This document shows, in pieces, positions 48,249-59,791 of a stretch of 64,000 bases of DNA. Within the stretch, counting starts at the first letter, position 1, and every line of letters starts with the position of its first letter. The notes under the pieces were generated by a model. The model was not told where the DNA came from. It saw only the letters and a list, made by a program, of their open reading frames with translations, and searched no databases. Location: contig CP099854.1 of the NCBI GenBank assembly GCA_030062745.1, positions 14,668,876-14,732,875 of the forward strand, read 5' to 3'. The position numbers were made by a program, and so were the translations under genes. The DNA comes from Capitulum mitella (taxonomy: Eukaryota > Arthropoda > Thecostraca > Pollicipedomorpha > Pollicipedidae).

Positions 48249-49496
48249 TTAACCCTCGCCCGTGTGGGGGATGCAGCCCCCCTGAGGTTTTCCGAGGATA
48301 TCTTCGTAACTGTGTCAAATGGCACGTCTGATCCATATGAAACTTGGTGTACCCTCTGGATCATCCTTTTCGCATCCTTTAACGGGACTTTTTCCTCTTC
48401 GTTGCCATGGCAATGAGCTAAGACGTCTTAAAGGGAACCATGTCAACCGGTTTTGCGCGCCGGCGCGGCCGGTTTACAACGGTCTCAGTTTTGTGTCACT
48501 CTAACACGGTTGTAGGGCATAATGCATTAATACATATATCACTCTACTCAAAACTGTACGTTTTTAACACTGCGCATACATTTAGTTCGATTATGCCAAA
48601 TGCCGGGATTATCAATGTTGCAAATTGAGGTCATGAGCTACGGCGAGAAACAAGTTACCTTTGATCTCTGCCAATGCGATAAGAAATGTTTATCGCAAAG
48701 CAACGTATATATTCGGACTGGCTAAGGTGTAAGAAATCGCTTAATATACATGCTTTATTCCATCAAGAAGGCTTTCGAATGCAGCGAAAGCCTGACTTGT
48801 TTGGACTGGCCGTGCCGTGCCGGCCGCCTGCTAAGGAGTCTGCAGTACCACGGCATGCCTAAAATTGGATCTTGTGTTGAACATTAACTTAAAAATGCTC
48901 TCAACACACCTAAGTCACGATTTCCAGTTAATCTGAGTCATTTTAGGTCACTGACTTATGATAACCTTGGAGGACCTAGGATGACGTTTATATGTCATTC
49001 GACAAGAGTGTTGGTTAATTCAAATGTTGCATTTGACTTCATCATCCATTATCATTTAAGAAAAATGCTCCTGCAGCTCCGAGAACGCATTTAAGCCGTC
49101 GACCCCGTTTGACAAGGACTGACTCAGCTTGACCTAGATCGGACTCCATGGGCAAAATACACGCATGTGGGATACAGATGGAGTCATAATTGATCGACCA
49201 ACATTATGATATCAGTTTTATTTCATCATTATTTATTCTTTGGCGTTCATTTGTCCTTAAACTCGAAAAAGCACGGCTTTCTGCCAATTTTCACCTTTGA
49301 GCCGACCTGGAAAGTCACCAGTTCACCTGAGACAAGGAGAATGGAATCGCAGTCGGGAGAAACGGGTACTTGTCGCGAGCTCTCGTTACGCGCAACACGC
49401 CGTTTTTATCCGCGACACTAGGCCGCATAGCGTGGAAATGAAAACCACCCCTATACGTCCGCGTTATGCAGAAACCCCTATACGGACAAAGGTTAA
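48249..49496 (-). mobile_element. TTAA MITE, family 2, copy E
   Basis: It is bounded by TTAACCCTCGCCCGTGTGGG on the left and, inverted, TTAACCTTTGTCCGTATAGG on the right; length 1248 bp. Interior blocks match copy F in inverted order (for example gcagctccgagaacgcattt and the ttgcgcgccggcgcgg region), so it lies in the opposite orientation. It has no coding potential. Confidence 0.8.
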
Positions 49497-49499
49497 GGT

Positions 49500-50980
49500 G
49501 CAAAACCACCGTCGCTCGGCGTTGCAGTCTCCACGGCCGCGTGGCATAGGCCGCAGCTAACACCAGGCGGCGGCCAGGGGGGGGGGGCGGACGAAAACGA
49601 CTGTGTATCGGAGTATAGTATTTTCGAACGCTTGATGAAATCAACTTGTACTGTTCTAGAATAATCTTCGCCGTGGATCTAACCTGTGGAATTTTCAGAT
49701 TAATACTCCGAACGGATCAGCAGCTACAGCATCAGGAACAGTCCACATTTCGGTGGATACTGCGCCACTGGCGGGAAATGCGAAAACGAAGAGGGCGTGG
49801 TGTTCTAAAATCAACTTTCTTCAGACGACATACCCAGCTAGTTTTAGAATCACGCACAGCGATCCCAGCAGTCATGGTGACTGACCCCGGTTGCTGAAAC
49901 TAACATCCATTTTCCCAGGATGATTACAGCCTGGACTGTTTTCGGAACAACCTTCCGATCAATTTTATTCCCTTCCTTGTAGGTGCTGATTCACGCTTAA
50001 ATGCTGCTGACTTCCAAAACAAAACGTCTGACGCTGCACGGCCAATGGCGACTGTCACGCCGGACGCCGGCGTTTTTGCACTCAAACATTGCAAGCGCAT
50101 GCTCAAAGTTTCTAAGATTTTCAAAGACGATTTTCTTAATCTACGGACCAGAGATATTCCAAAGATTTTCAGCTATGATTTTCTTAATATGCAGACCATG
50201 CGCTCATACCCTACAAGAGCAAGTTTTTTTTCGAACCAACCAGTTTATATAGCGCACTATATGGCTAAATGAATGCCATGTGACAGCACCGTAAAAGTAC
50301 TGTGCAACGCGCAGCAACGTGAGTAACTTCTTTAGCACTCGGATTTTGCTACCTCATTGAGGATATTGGTGCGCTTGAATTTTTTGCACCAGACCAAGCT
50401 CAAGCTAATGACCGTCTTAATAATTCGGGGAGCTTCATGAATTGCTTCGCCGCATTTCCCACTTTGTGCAAAGCTTTGAAATTACAAGTTCTCGGTTCAC
50501 ATTTAACAGTTCCGCTAGAAATGGCTTAAAATTCGTTTGTCCCAAAGCCCGACAACACTAGCACAAGCAATGTGATGTGCTAGTTGTAACAACATTAGTC
50601 ATACACGGAGAATTGAGTCTCAATCTGACTATGTGAACAATACTTGCGCTGTTCCAGGACATGCTTCATGTATGAAATATTATGCACAGATCGTCTCAGG
50701 TCACTGCTACCGACTGACTGCAACAAAACATACCTTAGTATGGAACAGCACGATGGTGCCTTTTACAGGTGCACTAACCTCTGCTAATTTTTCAGATTGT
50801 TTAGATCACATTTCATGGTTCATGAAAATTAACAATGGTTTAAACATCCTGAAACATCACGAATAATAGCCATATACAGCTGCAAAGACATTTGTCAGAA
50901 CTTTTGGCGCTTGTAATGTAAAAACAATTAGATTTTGGCTACTGTTTTATTTCCCAGCGTATACACCTGTCCTGATACGT
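49500..50980. other. Sequence with no recognised gene
   Basis: Only short frames occur. A G run at 49579-49587 may be part of a worn element. The duplicated gatattccaaagattttc style at 50100-50200 is too short to call. Confidence 0.35.
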
Positions 50981-50985
50981 AAGCC

Positions 50986-51159
50986 CTCATACGGTCTGCC
51001 ATACTACATAATCTCACATACGGTCTGCCATACTACATAATCTCACATACGGTCTGCAATACTACATAATCTCACATACGGTCTGCCATACTACATAATC
51101 TCACATACGATCTGCCATACTACATAATCCCTCATACGGTCTGCCATACTACCCACCAG
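50986..51159. repeat. 29-bp minisatellite, six units
   Basis: Units of ctcatacggtctgccatact plus nine bases start at 50986, 51015, 51044, 51073, 51102 and 51131, nearly identical and head to tail with no spacers, so this is not a CRISPR array. It lies just past the C-terminal side of the Tc1-like remnant. Confidence 0.92.
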
Positions 51160-51207
51160 AGTCGAGAATCTCCGCAGAAATTTCCGACCATGCCTTCTGG
51201 ATGTTCC

Positions 51208-52201
51208 TCACAAGCGAAGTTTCACAGGTGGTCGAGACAACTCTGATACGTTCTTGACGATCGCCCACGGGTTCTTTACAGGTGACAGGTCAAGGCTGTT
51301 CCCAGGTCGCTCACCCTTCGCCCAGTACCCAGGAGGGTTCTCTACAGGTGACAGGTCAAGGCTGTTCCCAGGCCACTCATCCTTCGCCCAATACCCAGGC
51401 GGGTTCTCTTGACACCACAGGTTAAGTCTTCTTCGGGGTGAGCGGCGGAACGCCATCTTGCTGGAAAATTCCTTACGTCATGTTTGGCAGCAGTTTCCTT
51501 TTGGTTGGAGGGTCTTGTTCCTTCTCCCCGCGGACAGCTGATGCCACAGTCGTGTTTAATAGTTCTTCGGTGTGGTAATCGGCCGTCACAGTTTGCCGTC
51601 TGGGGATGATACGAAGCGCCGATAGCCCCGATAACTCGTACTCTTCCAGACCTGAATCTTCAGGGGCTGTTTCACGGTCTCCGACACGGGGACATGGGAG
51701 CTGTTCCTCCCCCAGACTCGTTCGTTCTTGCGATTGGGAGGGTGGTTAAGTTCGAAACGAGACTCATCCGAGAGCATTACGCGCCTCCAATCTTGAATGG
51801 TCCAGTTTCGCCTTGCTTGAGCGAATGCAAGCCTTCTTTTCTTCGAGTTCCGGCTAACTGAGGAGGTCAAGTTTGGGTTCTGAAGGGCTTGAGATGGAGA
51901 TCTGTCCTTAGATACCTGTGGACAGTCGGATGCGATACTGGATACCCCTGACGGCCAGTCTCTGGACCAGCTTCCTGGCTGGCTTTCCCTTCTTCAGTGC
52001 CGGCTTAGCAATAAGGATTTTCGCCTCTCGGCTAATGCTGGTCCTTTTTCTCTGTCCTCGTCTGATTTCCAGGAAAATACCTTCTCTCCAGCGCGCAACG
52101 CACCGGTAAACTGAGCGTAAATAATCACCCAGTGCCTTAGCTAACTGGTGTGGCGGCATTCCACCGACCACCATTTCGACTTCCCCGCGACGAATCGCCA
52201 A
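51208..52201 (-). pseudogene. Tc1-like transposase, decayed
   Basis: Minus-strand pieces line up in order as a Tc1/mariner-type transposase, which cuts and pastes DNA at TA sites with a DDE/D nuclease. The piece at 51908-52201 carries an N-terminal helix-turn-helix region (HQLAKALGDYLRSVYRCVAR). The frame at 51586-51870 has LAFAQARRNWTIQDWRRVML then SDESRFELNH, where the Asp of LSDESRF is the first catalytic residue. QQDGVPPLTPKK at about 51430-51470 supplies the second Asp. EWPGNSLDLSPVEN at 51300-51400 has the third acidic site, followed by LWAIVKN-like NPWAIVKN. Stops and frame changes separate the pieces, and the last motif is duplicated, so the gene is dead. Terminal inverted repeats were not found. 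Confidence 0.85.
51272..51403 (-). repeat. 66-bp in-frame duplication of the third catalytic motif
   Basis: Two 66-bp copies (51272-51337 and 51338-51403) each encode WAK(D/G)E(W/R)PGNSLDLSPV plus a few residues. The period is exact and in frame, and the two copies differ at a few bases. Confidence 0.85.
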
Positions 52202-52209
52202 ATTATGCT

Positions 52210-53048
52210 ACTCTGGACCACGCTATGCTAGCTGGTACTGGTCACCATGTGACCTTTGCTGCCCGGGCGTCGCCTCGGGTCACGCTGGGGTGCATGCCAA
52301 GTGACCCACAGGCGTGCGGCGTCGCCCGAGGGCAGGTCGAGGAACTACTGACTGGCGTCGTGATGGAACGGAGACGGGTTTTCCTGCGCACAACTTGTTA
52401 CATCTGTCTCTTTACACCCGGTGCATGGGGATGCATGAAGAGCAAGTGCTCATAGAATGCCATAAAGGATAAGACAATGAATCCAGCAATGTTTTGTGTG
52501 AATTCTACAAGGAAATGTAGCTCAGGATGCATACTGCTTTTAAAAATGTTAACAATGTCTACGAAGAGCGCCTTCCAATACCATACATGGCATACCCTAG
52601 AATATTATACAGGAGCACTTACTCTCTTAAATTTGTAAACATCCTGGACAGGATTGCACGAATTGTGGAAATAAGCACAAACGATGTCAAAAACGTTGGG
52701 AAAGTACAGTGATAGTTTGGGGATGCACATTTTGCAATTGGGGATGTCGTGCATCTCCCCATACGCATAAAGTTGCGTCCATGATTTGTCTTTTAGTTAC
52801 TTAAGCATTTTTTATTTTACACATCAACGTTTCAGCTTCCAAATGCCCATTTTCCATTTCAATGTTATATGTTGCGGGATACTGGCCACGTAATGTTTTT
52901 TTCTATCATTCTGTATATATGTTTACCCTATTTGTGTTTCAAATCTTATACATCGAAGGAGCAAAACTTCTGCAGAGCGATGACCAGGGGCTTAGCCAAG
53001 GGAGAGGGGAGGGCAAGAAGGCCATGTCCCCTTTCTGGAGTTGATCGC
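52210..53048. other. Sequence with no recognised gene
   Basis: Only short frames. The segment 52201-52330 could include the worn left end of the Tc1-like element. Confidence 0.35.
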
Positions 53049-53994
53049 TTAACCCAGCACTGACTGGGGTATTTTGCCACCGTCCACTGACGGGGGAGGG
53101 GGGTGGCGTTTAACGCCCCCGTCTATCTCCAGAAACAATCGTTCTATTCTGCTGATTCAAACGGCCATGGATAGCGCCGCACCTTGCAGTCCTTTTACAT
53201 GAACATTTTTGGCTTTGGGGTCACTGATGACGTCACAAGTCAGGTCAAACACGAGAAAGTTGCTATTTTCTCAGGAGTCACCTAATCACAATGAAAAATG
53301 GAACGAAACATGAACGAAACATCAGTTCGTTGGGTCGGGTTTTGTTGGGTCCATCATGCACATTTCCATAGCATGTCGCACAACCTTGCTCCATACTCCA
53401 CAACATATCTTCACACCGGTCACCCACAACATCAAACAGACGCAGACAGTTTACTTTGTAACTTGAAACCAGCATAAAATCACCAAACGTCAAACTACCA
53501 AAGGAAATATTGCAATGTTGCAAGAAACTGCTCTGTAACTTCTACGTGCAATTTCTTGCAAAAAAATCCATAACCTATCTAAACATACCCACAAATAACT
53601 TTGAGTTCTACAATGTACTCTCATGGGACAAGGAAAATGAGAAATACATAGTGGCCCAGGACGACTTAGCATGAGATCACAGGAGCTCCAAACTGAACTC
53701 TCAGATAATACTGATATGCAATACAATCCACCGCCACCATACACTGTAACAGCACCCACAATGCGGCAGTGAAGAAAGATTAAATGTCAAAGAGCAAAAC
53801 ATGGTCATCTTTATGACGTCATAAGGCGCAGCCCGACATGACCTCGTTTCCAAAAAACTGCAAGTATGTGCAAAGTTTATTTAAAAAAGGGTGCTGAAAG
53901 TTTCGAAATACTGCCTTTATTCATTTGGCAGATGTCCTCGAACGCGCGAGGGGGGACGTTGAACGCCCCCATCCCCCAGTCCATGCCGAGTTAA
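53049..53994 (+). mobile_element. TTAA MITE, family 3, full copy
   Basis: The left end TTAACCCAGCACTGACTGGG and the right end, inverted TTAACTCGGCATGGACTGGG, agree at most positions and keep TTAA. Just inside each end is a taacgcccc/gaacgccccc block next to a G or C run. A TGACGTCA palindrome lies at 53227-53234. Length is 946 bp and no protein is encoded. Confidence 0.75.
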
Positions 53995-56637
53995 AGGGAA
54001 CTGTTCGCCGTTATATGGAGTTTTGAACTGACCCAGCAGGATTGTAGCTTGGATGTTGAAATCATGAGATCCAAAGTTCGTTTGCCCCAATTGTTTTACG
54101 TTGCTACAGCAGATTATGCGAACGATTTTTAAGGGGGATGTCAGATTTAGGAGAGTGTCAGCTACACGGTGACGTAGTACTAATCGCAAAGTTTAGTTGA
54201 TAATATCGGCCGACCTTGGCTGACCTCGACCAAGAACGTCGACTTCGCTGAGGTTCAGTCTGGTGCGTCAGGAGACGACTGACCGACGCCTGACGAGACA
54301 TACGACCTAACACAAGACTAGTCTTCTTCCGGGTGGGAAGCTATTGGTCGAAACTGAATGATGGATCGGAAAGGAAGCAGAAAATACACAATTCGTTGCG
54401 GTTGACAGCGGTTGCCACCTGTAAGAATAAAGCAAACTGAGTTCCGAGTCATGCAGCTGAAATGTTGCGTTTGTGGTGCCACGGGGACGGCTTTTTTCGT
54501 GAGTATGTATCAATGTCATGTTGCAGATCCCCGTGCAAGATAGATGCAGTCCTCCATGTGATGTTGCGCGCATTGTCACTGCAGCGCATCGTTTGCCTGC
54601 CTTTGGTTCACCGTAACTCCTGAACGCATGACCTCTCATCATTGAGTGTCTGACGCCACTCCTAAAACGGTCATGGTGTTGAATACTCTAACCAAAATTT
54701 TTACGTTTCCCGGGTTTGATGACAGAAACAATTAACGGAATCACAATCTGCGCACTCTGTTCAGTCATTTCATATCGTTTGCTGGATTCCCCCAAGGTGT
54801 ACCATTTCCTTTAACGTTTTTCTGCACATGAAAGATAAAAATAAATGAAGTTGCCCCGAACAGCCACACAACAGTCGACATCCGTAGGCTTTTCAGTTTT
54901 GACGGGTATTACATTTGTCCTGGACCCCTTCTTGGCAAAATCCTGGCCATGCCCTTGGCTACGACTAGCGGTTTACGGTAGTGGCCTCTTTACTCTTGAA
55001 ATAGTATGTTAAAGAGAGTACGTTCTCCCCAGTAGATTTTCGCAGCCCAGTCAGGGGTGGAACTACCTGCACCTTTGTGGATTCAAAATGCAGTCCCAAT
55101 GATCCTGACATTAAGATCTGACCAATGACCATGTGGGGAAAGAATGGATTCAGCACTGTTCTTGGCAACACCAGTAATTTGAATAAGGTTCCATCCCTAA
55201 GCACATTATGTCTAAAATAAACAACAGCCCTGTTCACAACGCACAACTCGCATTTGGCTACCTAGGTAGCTACTAGACGTGATGACAGCAATGCTGTTCA
55301 GAGCCATGGAGGAAGGCGAAGAAAACACTTGATTTTTGCAGCTGATCATGGTAAGTAATTAGGTTATAAATAAATTTAGCTTTTCAGCACAGCTAGTATC
55401 GAAAACTTCCTTTACATCCACTTTATCAGCAAACTTTGTCTACTTCCGCCTCTGCGTAATTTCGCTGACTACTCTCGGCAAAGGTAGCCAGATCGACGAC
55501 ACCAACTGGCCATCTAGGTGGCAAAATATTCCTATCAATTTCAGATGAAGCGACGGAACATCTATCAGTTTGGGGTCTTTCTGGGGATCCTGGCGCGCAG
55601 ACAGGCAGGTATACTTAGTAAAGATCGTTGCCAGTGCCTGACAATAAATAACTTAGAATACAATTGCCTACCCTTTGCTTGCCAGATGACTCTCCAAAAG
55701 AGGTCGTAAATACGCTGTAACAAAAACGCTGGAAGAACACAAGCACGAAGTTTAATCATAAGGTACAGTTGATTCAGAGGCGAAACTTTCTTTGCATGAT
55801 AAACGGATACCAAAAGATGCTACGGAGAGCGCAATTAGGGACACAAATTGCATTTCAAGCATCGTCGCTTGAAGCTACCATGAATTTAATTTATTCAAAT
55901 GACTCTGATTAATTTATTCAAACGCCAAACTGAAAAATTGCACCTCTTAACTACGCAAAGTTATGGCCGTCATCTGGAATAGTTGGAATGTTGTACAAAA
56001 GGTAGAACGTTGCAAACTAAAAATCTTGCAAGATTTGGCTGCTGAAACGTTTTCAAACGATCTTTTGCAGAATTTGCGTTCTGTGGTATCTTATTACAAT
56101 CTAATTTACTCCACAGAATATAGCCATATTTAGGGAAAATCAAGTGGCACATGGAAAAATAACAAACTGTCTACCTAGGTAGCTAGCGTTGTGCGTTGAG
56201 AACAGGATAAATGCTTCCCTTGAGGATTAGGTGAGCATTCTGATTGTGGATGGTCAAATACAAATAGCTAAGTGCTTTTCCCCACTGATGCTGAAATTGT
56301 GCACGAGAAAGCTTTTTCACGCTTTTCATAATGGTATCGTGCAGTGTGTGGTGCATATAGCTACCATATTTTCCATTCTAAGTTGAAGATTGCATAAAGA
56401 TAACATGACATCATAGACCAAAAAGAATGACATATTTGACATCAGGACAACTCCCACGTTTACAATCTGGTCTCGTTCATTGCACTGACTTCATGAAATA
56501 CCTTTCAGGTAAGTGCTGCATTGGTGTAATGGACTTCTGACGCGAAAGTCCCATTTACTTGAAAACAGCCATATTATTTTTCCTGACAGTGATTCCAAAT
56601 ATTCCATTCACTGGTATTTTCATTCAGGCCTTATTGT
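53995..56637. other. Sequence with no recognised gene
   Basis: Frames at 54307-54642 and 54965-55246 (both minus) were examined as possible BicC 5' exons and showed nothing convincing. The short motif ctacctaggtagcta occurs twice (about 55257 and 56170), forming small inverted repeats. Confidence 0.35.
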
Positions 56638-57794
56638 TTAACCCTATTCCTGGAGGGCTAGACGGTATGGTCGATTCCCGGCAGGGGGGGGGGGGCGGAT
56701 TCGGCCCCCCTCTTGAGATCTCGAGAACTACACATCCGATTTCATCGTAACAAATAGCAATCGATTTGCTATGACGTCAACTACATTTTTATAAAAAGAA
56801 ATTTCAAAAATTTTGAAATGTGTGGATACAGGAGGGCGAAAATGTCAAAATGGGGGTATTTTTGGACTTCTTATAACTCCGTTGTTTATCGGCCGATTTC
56901 AATGAAACTGGCGTGAATCGAGAGATCATGGATAGGGTTTTTACCATGGGTATACGGATATGAAATTTTGAGAACATTCACGGGCGTTCACAGGGTTTCA
57001 AAAATAGAAGGATTAGTTTTCTAACAAATGAATGAACAAAAGAGGCAAACACACCTTTTTGGCTTTTGCTAGTCATGCTATGCTCAAGAAGTACAAATCA
57101 CATCACAATGTTTGTAAAATGCTAGCATAGGCGGTGCCAGGGACATGAAAAAGGGGAAACTGTCATGGTCACATGTTCTTCAGATCAACTTGTGACCTTT
57201 GACCTTAAATGACCTCCAGTGACCTTGGAGTCACTTGGAATGATGTCGTGTGCATTTAATATTATCTGTAAACGTTTTCAATCATTTGAATTCACTCTAT
57301 TCCAAAACTTTCATTTTATGGCTATTGCGATATAGCGTATGCGCAGTGACATTTTAGGTCATAGCTCCGTGACCCGACCTGATATCAAGCTGAAACTTGG
57401 TACACAAGTAGAGGACATCGTGCTACGTGATGCATATTCCGGGTTTGGCATTTGAAAAATGACGCCGAAATTACTGCAAAAAACAAATTTTGACTTTTGA
57501 CCCTGACCTGACCTTATAAGGATGAAAGTTTTAAGTTCTATCTTAAGAACTCTGTTTTTGGCAGACATTTTCCTTTTACCCCCAACATGATCAAAAATGG
57601 CCTGAGGTGCCTCCCAAAAACGTTGCCTGGCTCCGCCTGAGCAAAATAGAATTTTGAAATTTTGTCAAGGCGCGTAGAAAGAATAGCTAGGAAAAGTGAC
57701 GAAGTTTCGTGAAGCTGCGTTAAAAAGCCTGGAATTGACAATCAAAAAATCCGACGGGGGGCGGATTCAACCCCCCTGCCGGGAATAGGGTTAA
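56638..57794 (+). mobile_element. TTAA MITE, family 1, copy D
   Basis: 1157 bp from TTAACCCTATTCCTGG to the inverted TTAACCCTATTCCCGG, with the full set of family blocks. A perfect DR1 (TGACCTTTGACCT, 57193-57205) is followed by two more TGACCT half-sites (57210-57215, 57220-57225). The short frame 57359-57568 is a by-product. With copy C it is the best preserved copy. Confidence 0.92.
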
Positions 57795-58149
57795 AATTCA
57801 AGTCAACACACAGATTTGTTTAACGTACTAAAATGCATTTTGACCATGTGCTATTAGTTCCAGAAATTCTGAAGGCTATATATGCAGAGGATGCACAAAA
57901 AAGCATAGGTTACGGAATTTTCACTGTTTCCTCGACAGTGGCAGATCCAGACTGGGCCGCGGCCCCCCTCCTTTTGGTTCCGAAGGGGTCCATAACCGGC
58001 CAAACAGATGCAGGTTTTTTTAACGCAAAGCGCAAACAATCTGAACATTTTCGGGCCTCCAGGCGACCAGGAAGGGCCCCCAGCGAAGACGGAGGGCCCA
58101 CAGGCAAACAAAAAAACTCTTGGTTCATTGGGAGGGTCATGGCTGGAGA

Positions 58150-58560
58150 AGTTTTAGGGCCGATTACACTGTCCAGGGGCCTTACGCTGCTGCCAGAGAC
58201 CCTATATGTTAGCCTGCCGTTAACTATCGATCGCTCTGGGGCCCTCCACACTGGTCCTGGGTTTTTCCTGTTTGCTCGGAGGGCCCTGCGCCGTTGCCGG
58301 GGGCCCTATAAGTTAACCCACCGAGACAGTCGCGATGCTCAAGGGACCATATCCATTAGTCTAAGGCCCATCCCATTTGCTCAGATTTGCGGAAGGCCTT
58401 GCACTCTTTTCGGGGGTCCTATCTGTTCACCTGCCCAGGCACTCTCGACCGCACAGGGGACCGCCACATTGGTTTTGGGCACTTCCTGTTCGCTCGGAGG
58501 GCCCTGCGCTCTTGCCGGGGGCTCTGTATGTTAACCTACCGAGACACTCTCCATCGGCGA
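58150..58560. repeat. Degenerate tandem repeat of about 105-113 bp, four units
   Basis: Landmarks cctatatgttagcc (58201), cctataagttaaccc (58305), cctatctgttcacctg (58418) and tctgtatgttaaccta (58523) recur with tgctcggagggccctgcg-type blocks before them. The 233-codon plus frame (57833-58534) and the 112-codon frames nearby run through it and show no domain. Confidence 0.6.
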
Positions 58561-59791
58561 CCGGCGGCCCGCCGGTCCTGTTCCCCGACACCGGCCGGCC
58601 AGCTGTCGGCTGCCTCAGCCCTCTCTGGAGTCTCACAGCCGTGCCAGACACGGCTCAACACGGCCGAAACGCACGGCAGCGGAGGCCGCCATCGGCCGCG
58701 TGGCCACCGCAGTAATAACGTGTGACCGGAGTGCAGCCAGGCATAGCCATGGGGCCGGACACATCACGACACCATGTTTAAATTATGAGCATTCGTCCAT
58801 CGCCCCTCATGAAGGTCACATATTTGCCACTGAGCCCCGTCCCCATGTCTCTTGGATACACACACATATCCGGACAACAGACGGCAATATCGCTAATGGC
58901 CCCTCAAGCAGTGACATGTCCGCCAATTGGGGAAGAATGGTTACTGCCCTCTGACACAGTCGCCCGGTATAAAATATTTAACTTAACTAAACCAGACAAG
59001 ACGCCTAGATCGCACAAATTAATATCCCGAATGAATGTCCCCATTTTCGACGGACTACCGTCACTTTCACGGCGACGCCATCAGATTGGAACTCACTGCG
59101 CCACATTCATTGCTGGCGTTTGCTGGATGGTCTCAGGCGTCTGGTACTGAAAAAAGGCCGCATTGAAAAAAGGCCGCGAAAGACCCTAGCCGAATTAGTT
59201 GTTGACTTTTAACCTCATGTTTCAACTTGGCTTGTTCGAAGTAAACGGAATGATCGAAAAAAGGTAAAGCATGGGCATGACAAACGCACACAACACAAGA
59301 AAATAACACAACGTCAAGCCGTGTGAACTCCATTTCTTGGGTTATTACTTAACACGCAAGGCTGAGGGACAAGACTGTTACACAACAGTTTTCTAAGGGG
59401 CAAAAAGGTGGGAGACGCCGTTTTTTTGGTAACCGTTCAAATAAACGCCTAGCACGTTTGACGACAGCACTTTTCTTTTGAACTTTCAGTAATGCACCCG
59501 ACATTGGGGTCAAGAGAGAAACTTTATATCTCTGAATGAGGATACAATCAGGGGAACAAGCGACATAACATACCCCCAAACGCGGATTTCCCATCGGATT
59601 TAATCCATTTCGTTTGGCGACCTGAAGCATAAAAAAATAAAAAGAAACAATTGCAAAGTTTTTTTTTTATTTCTTGTAGCATCTCTATGCATAAAAGACC
59701 CTACTCTCCCTATGTAACCGAAAAATTAGCCATTCTGTCTGAAAAGTACCTTAAAAATTGATTTTTTACATGACAAATGACCTTTCTGTAA

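Noticed and set aside
50986..51159. CRISPR-like regular repeat
   Set aside because: Units are head to tail without spacers, in an animal genome; it is a minisatellite.
57833..58534. 233-codon plus frame
   Set aside because: Runs through a degenerate tandem repeat and has no domain or splice support.
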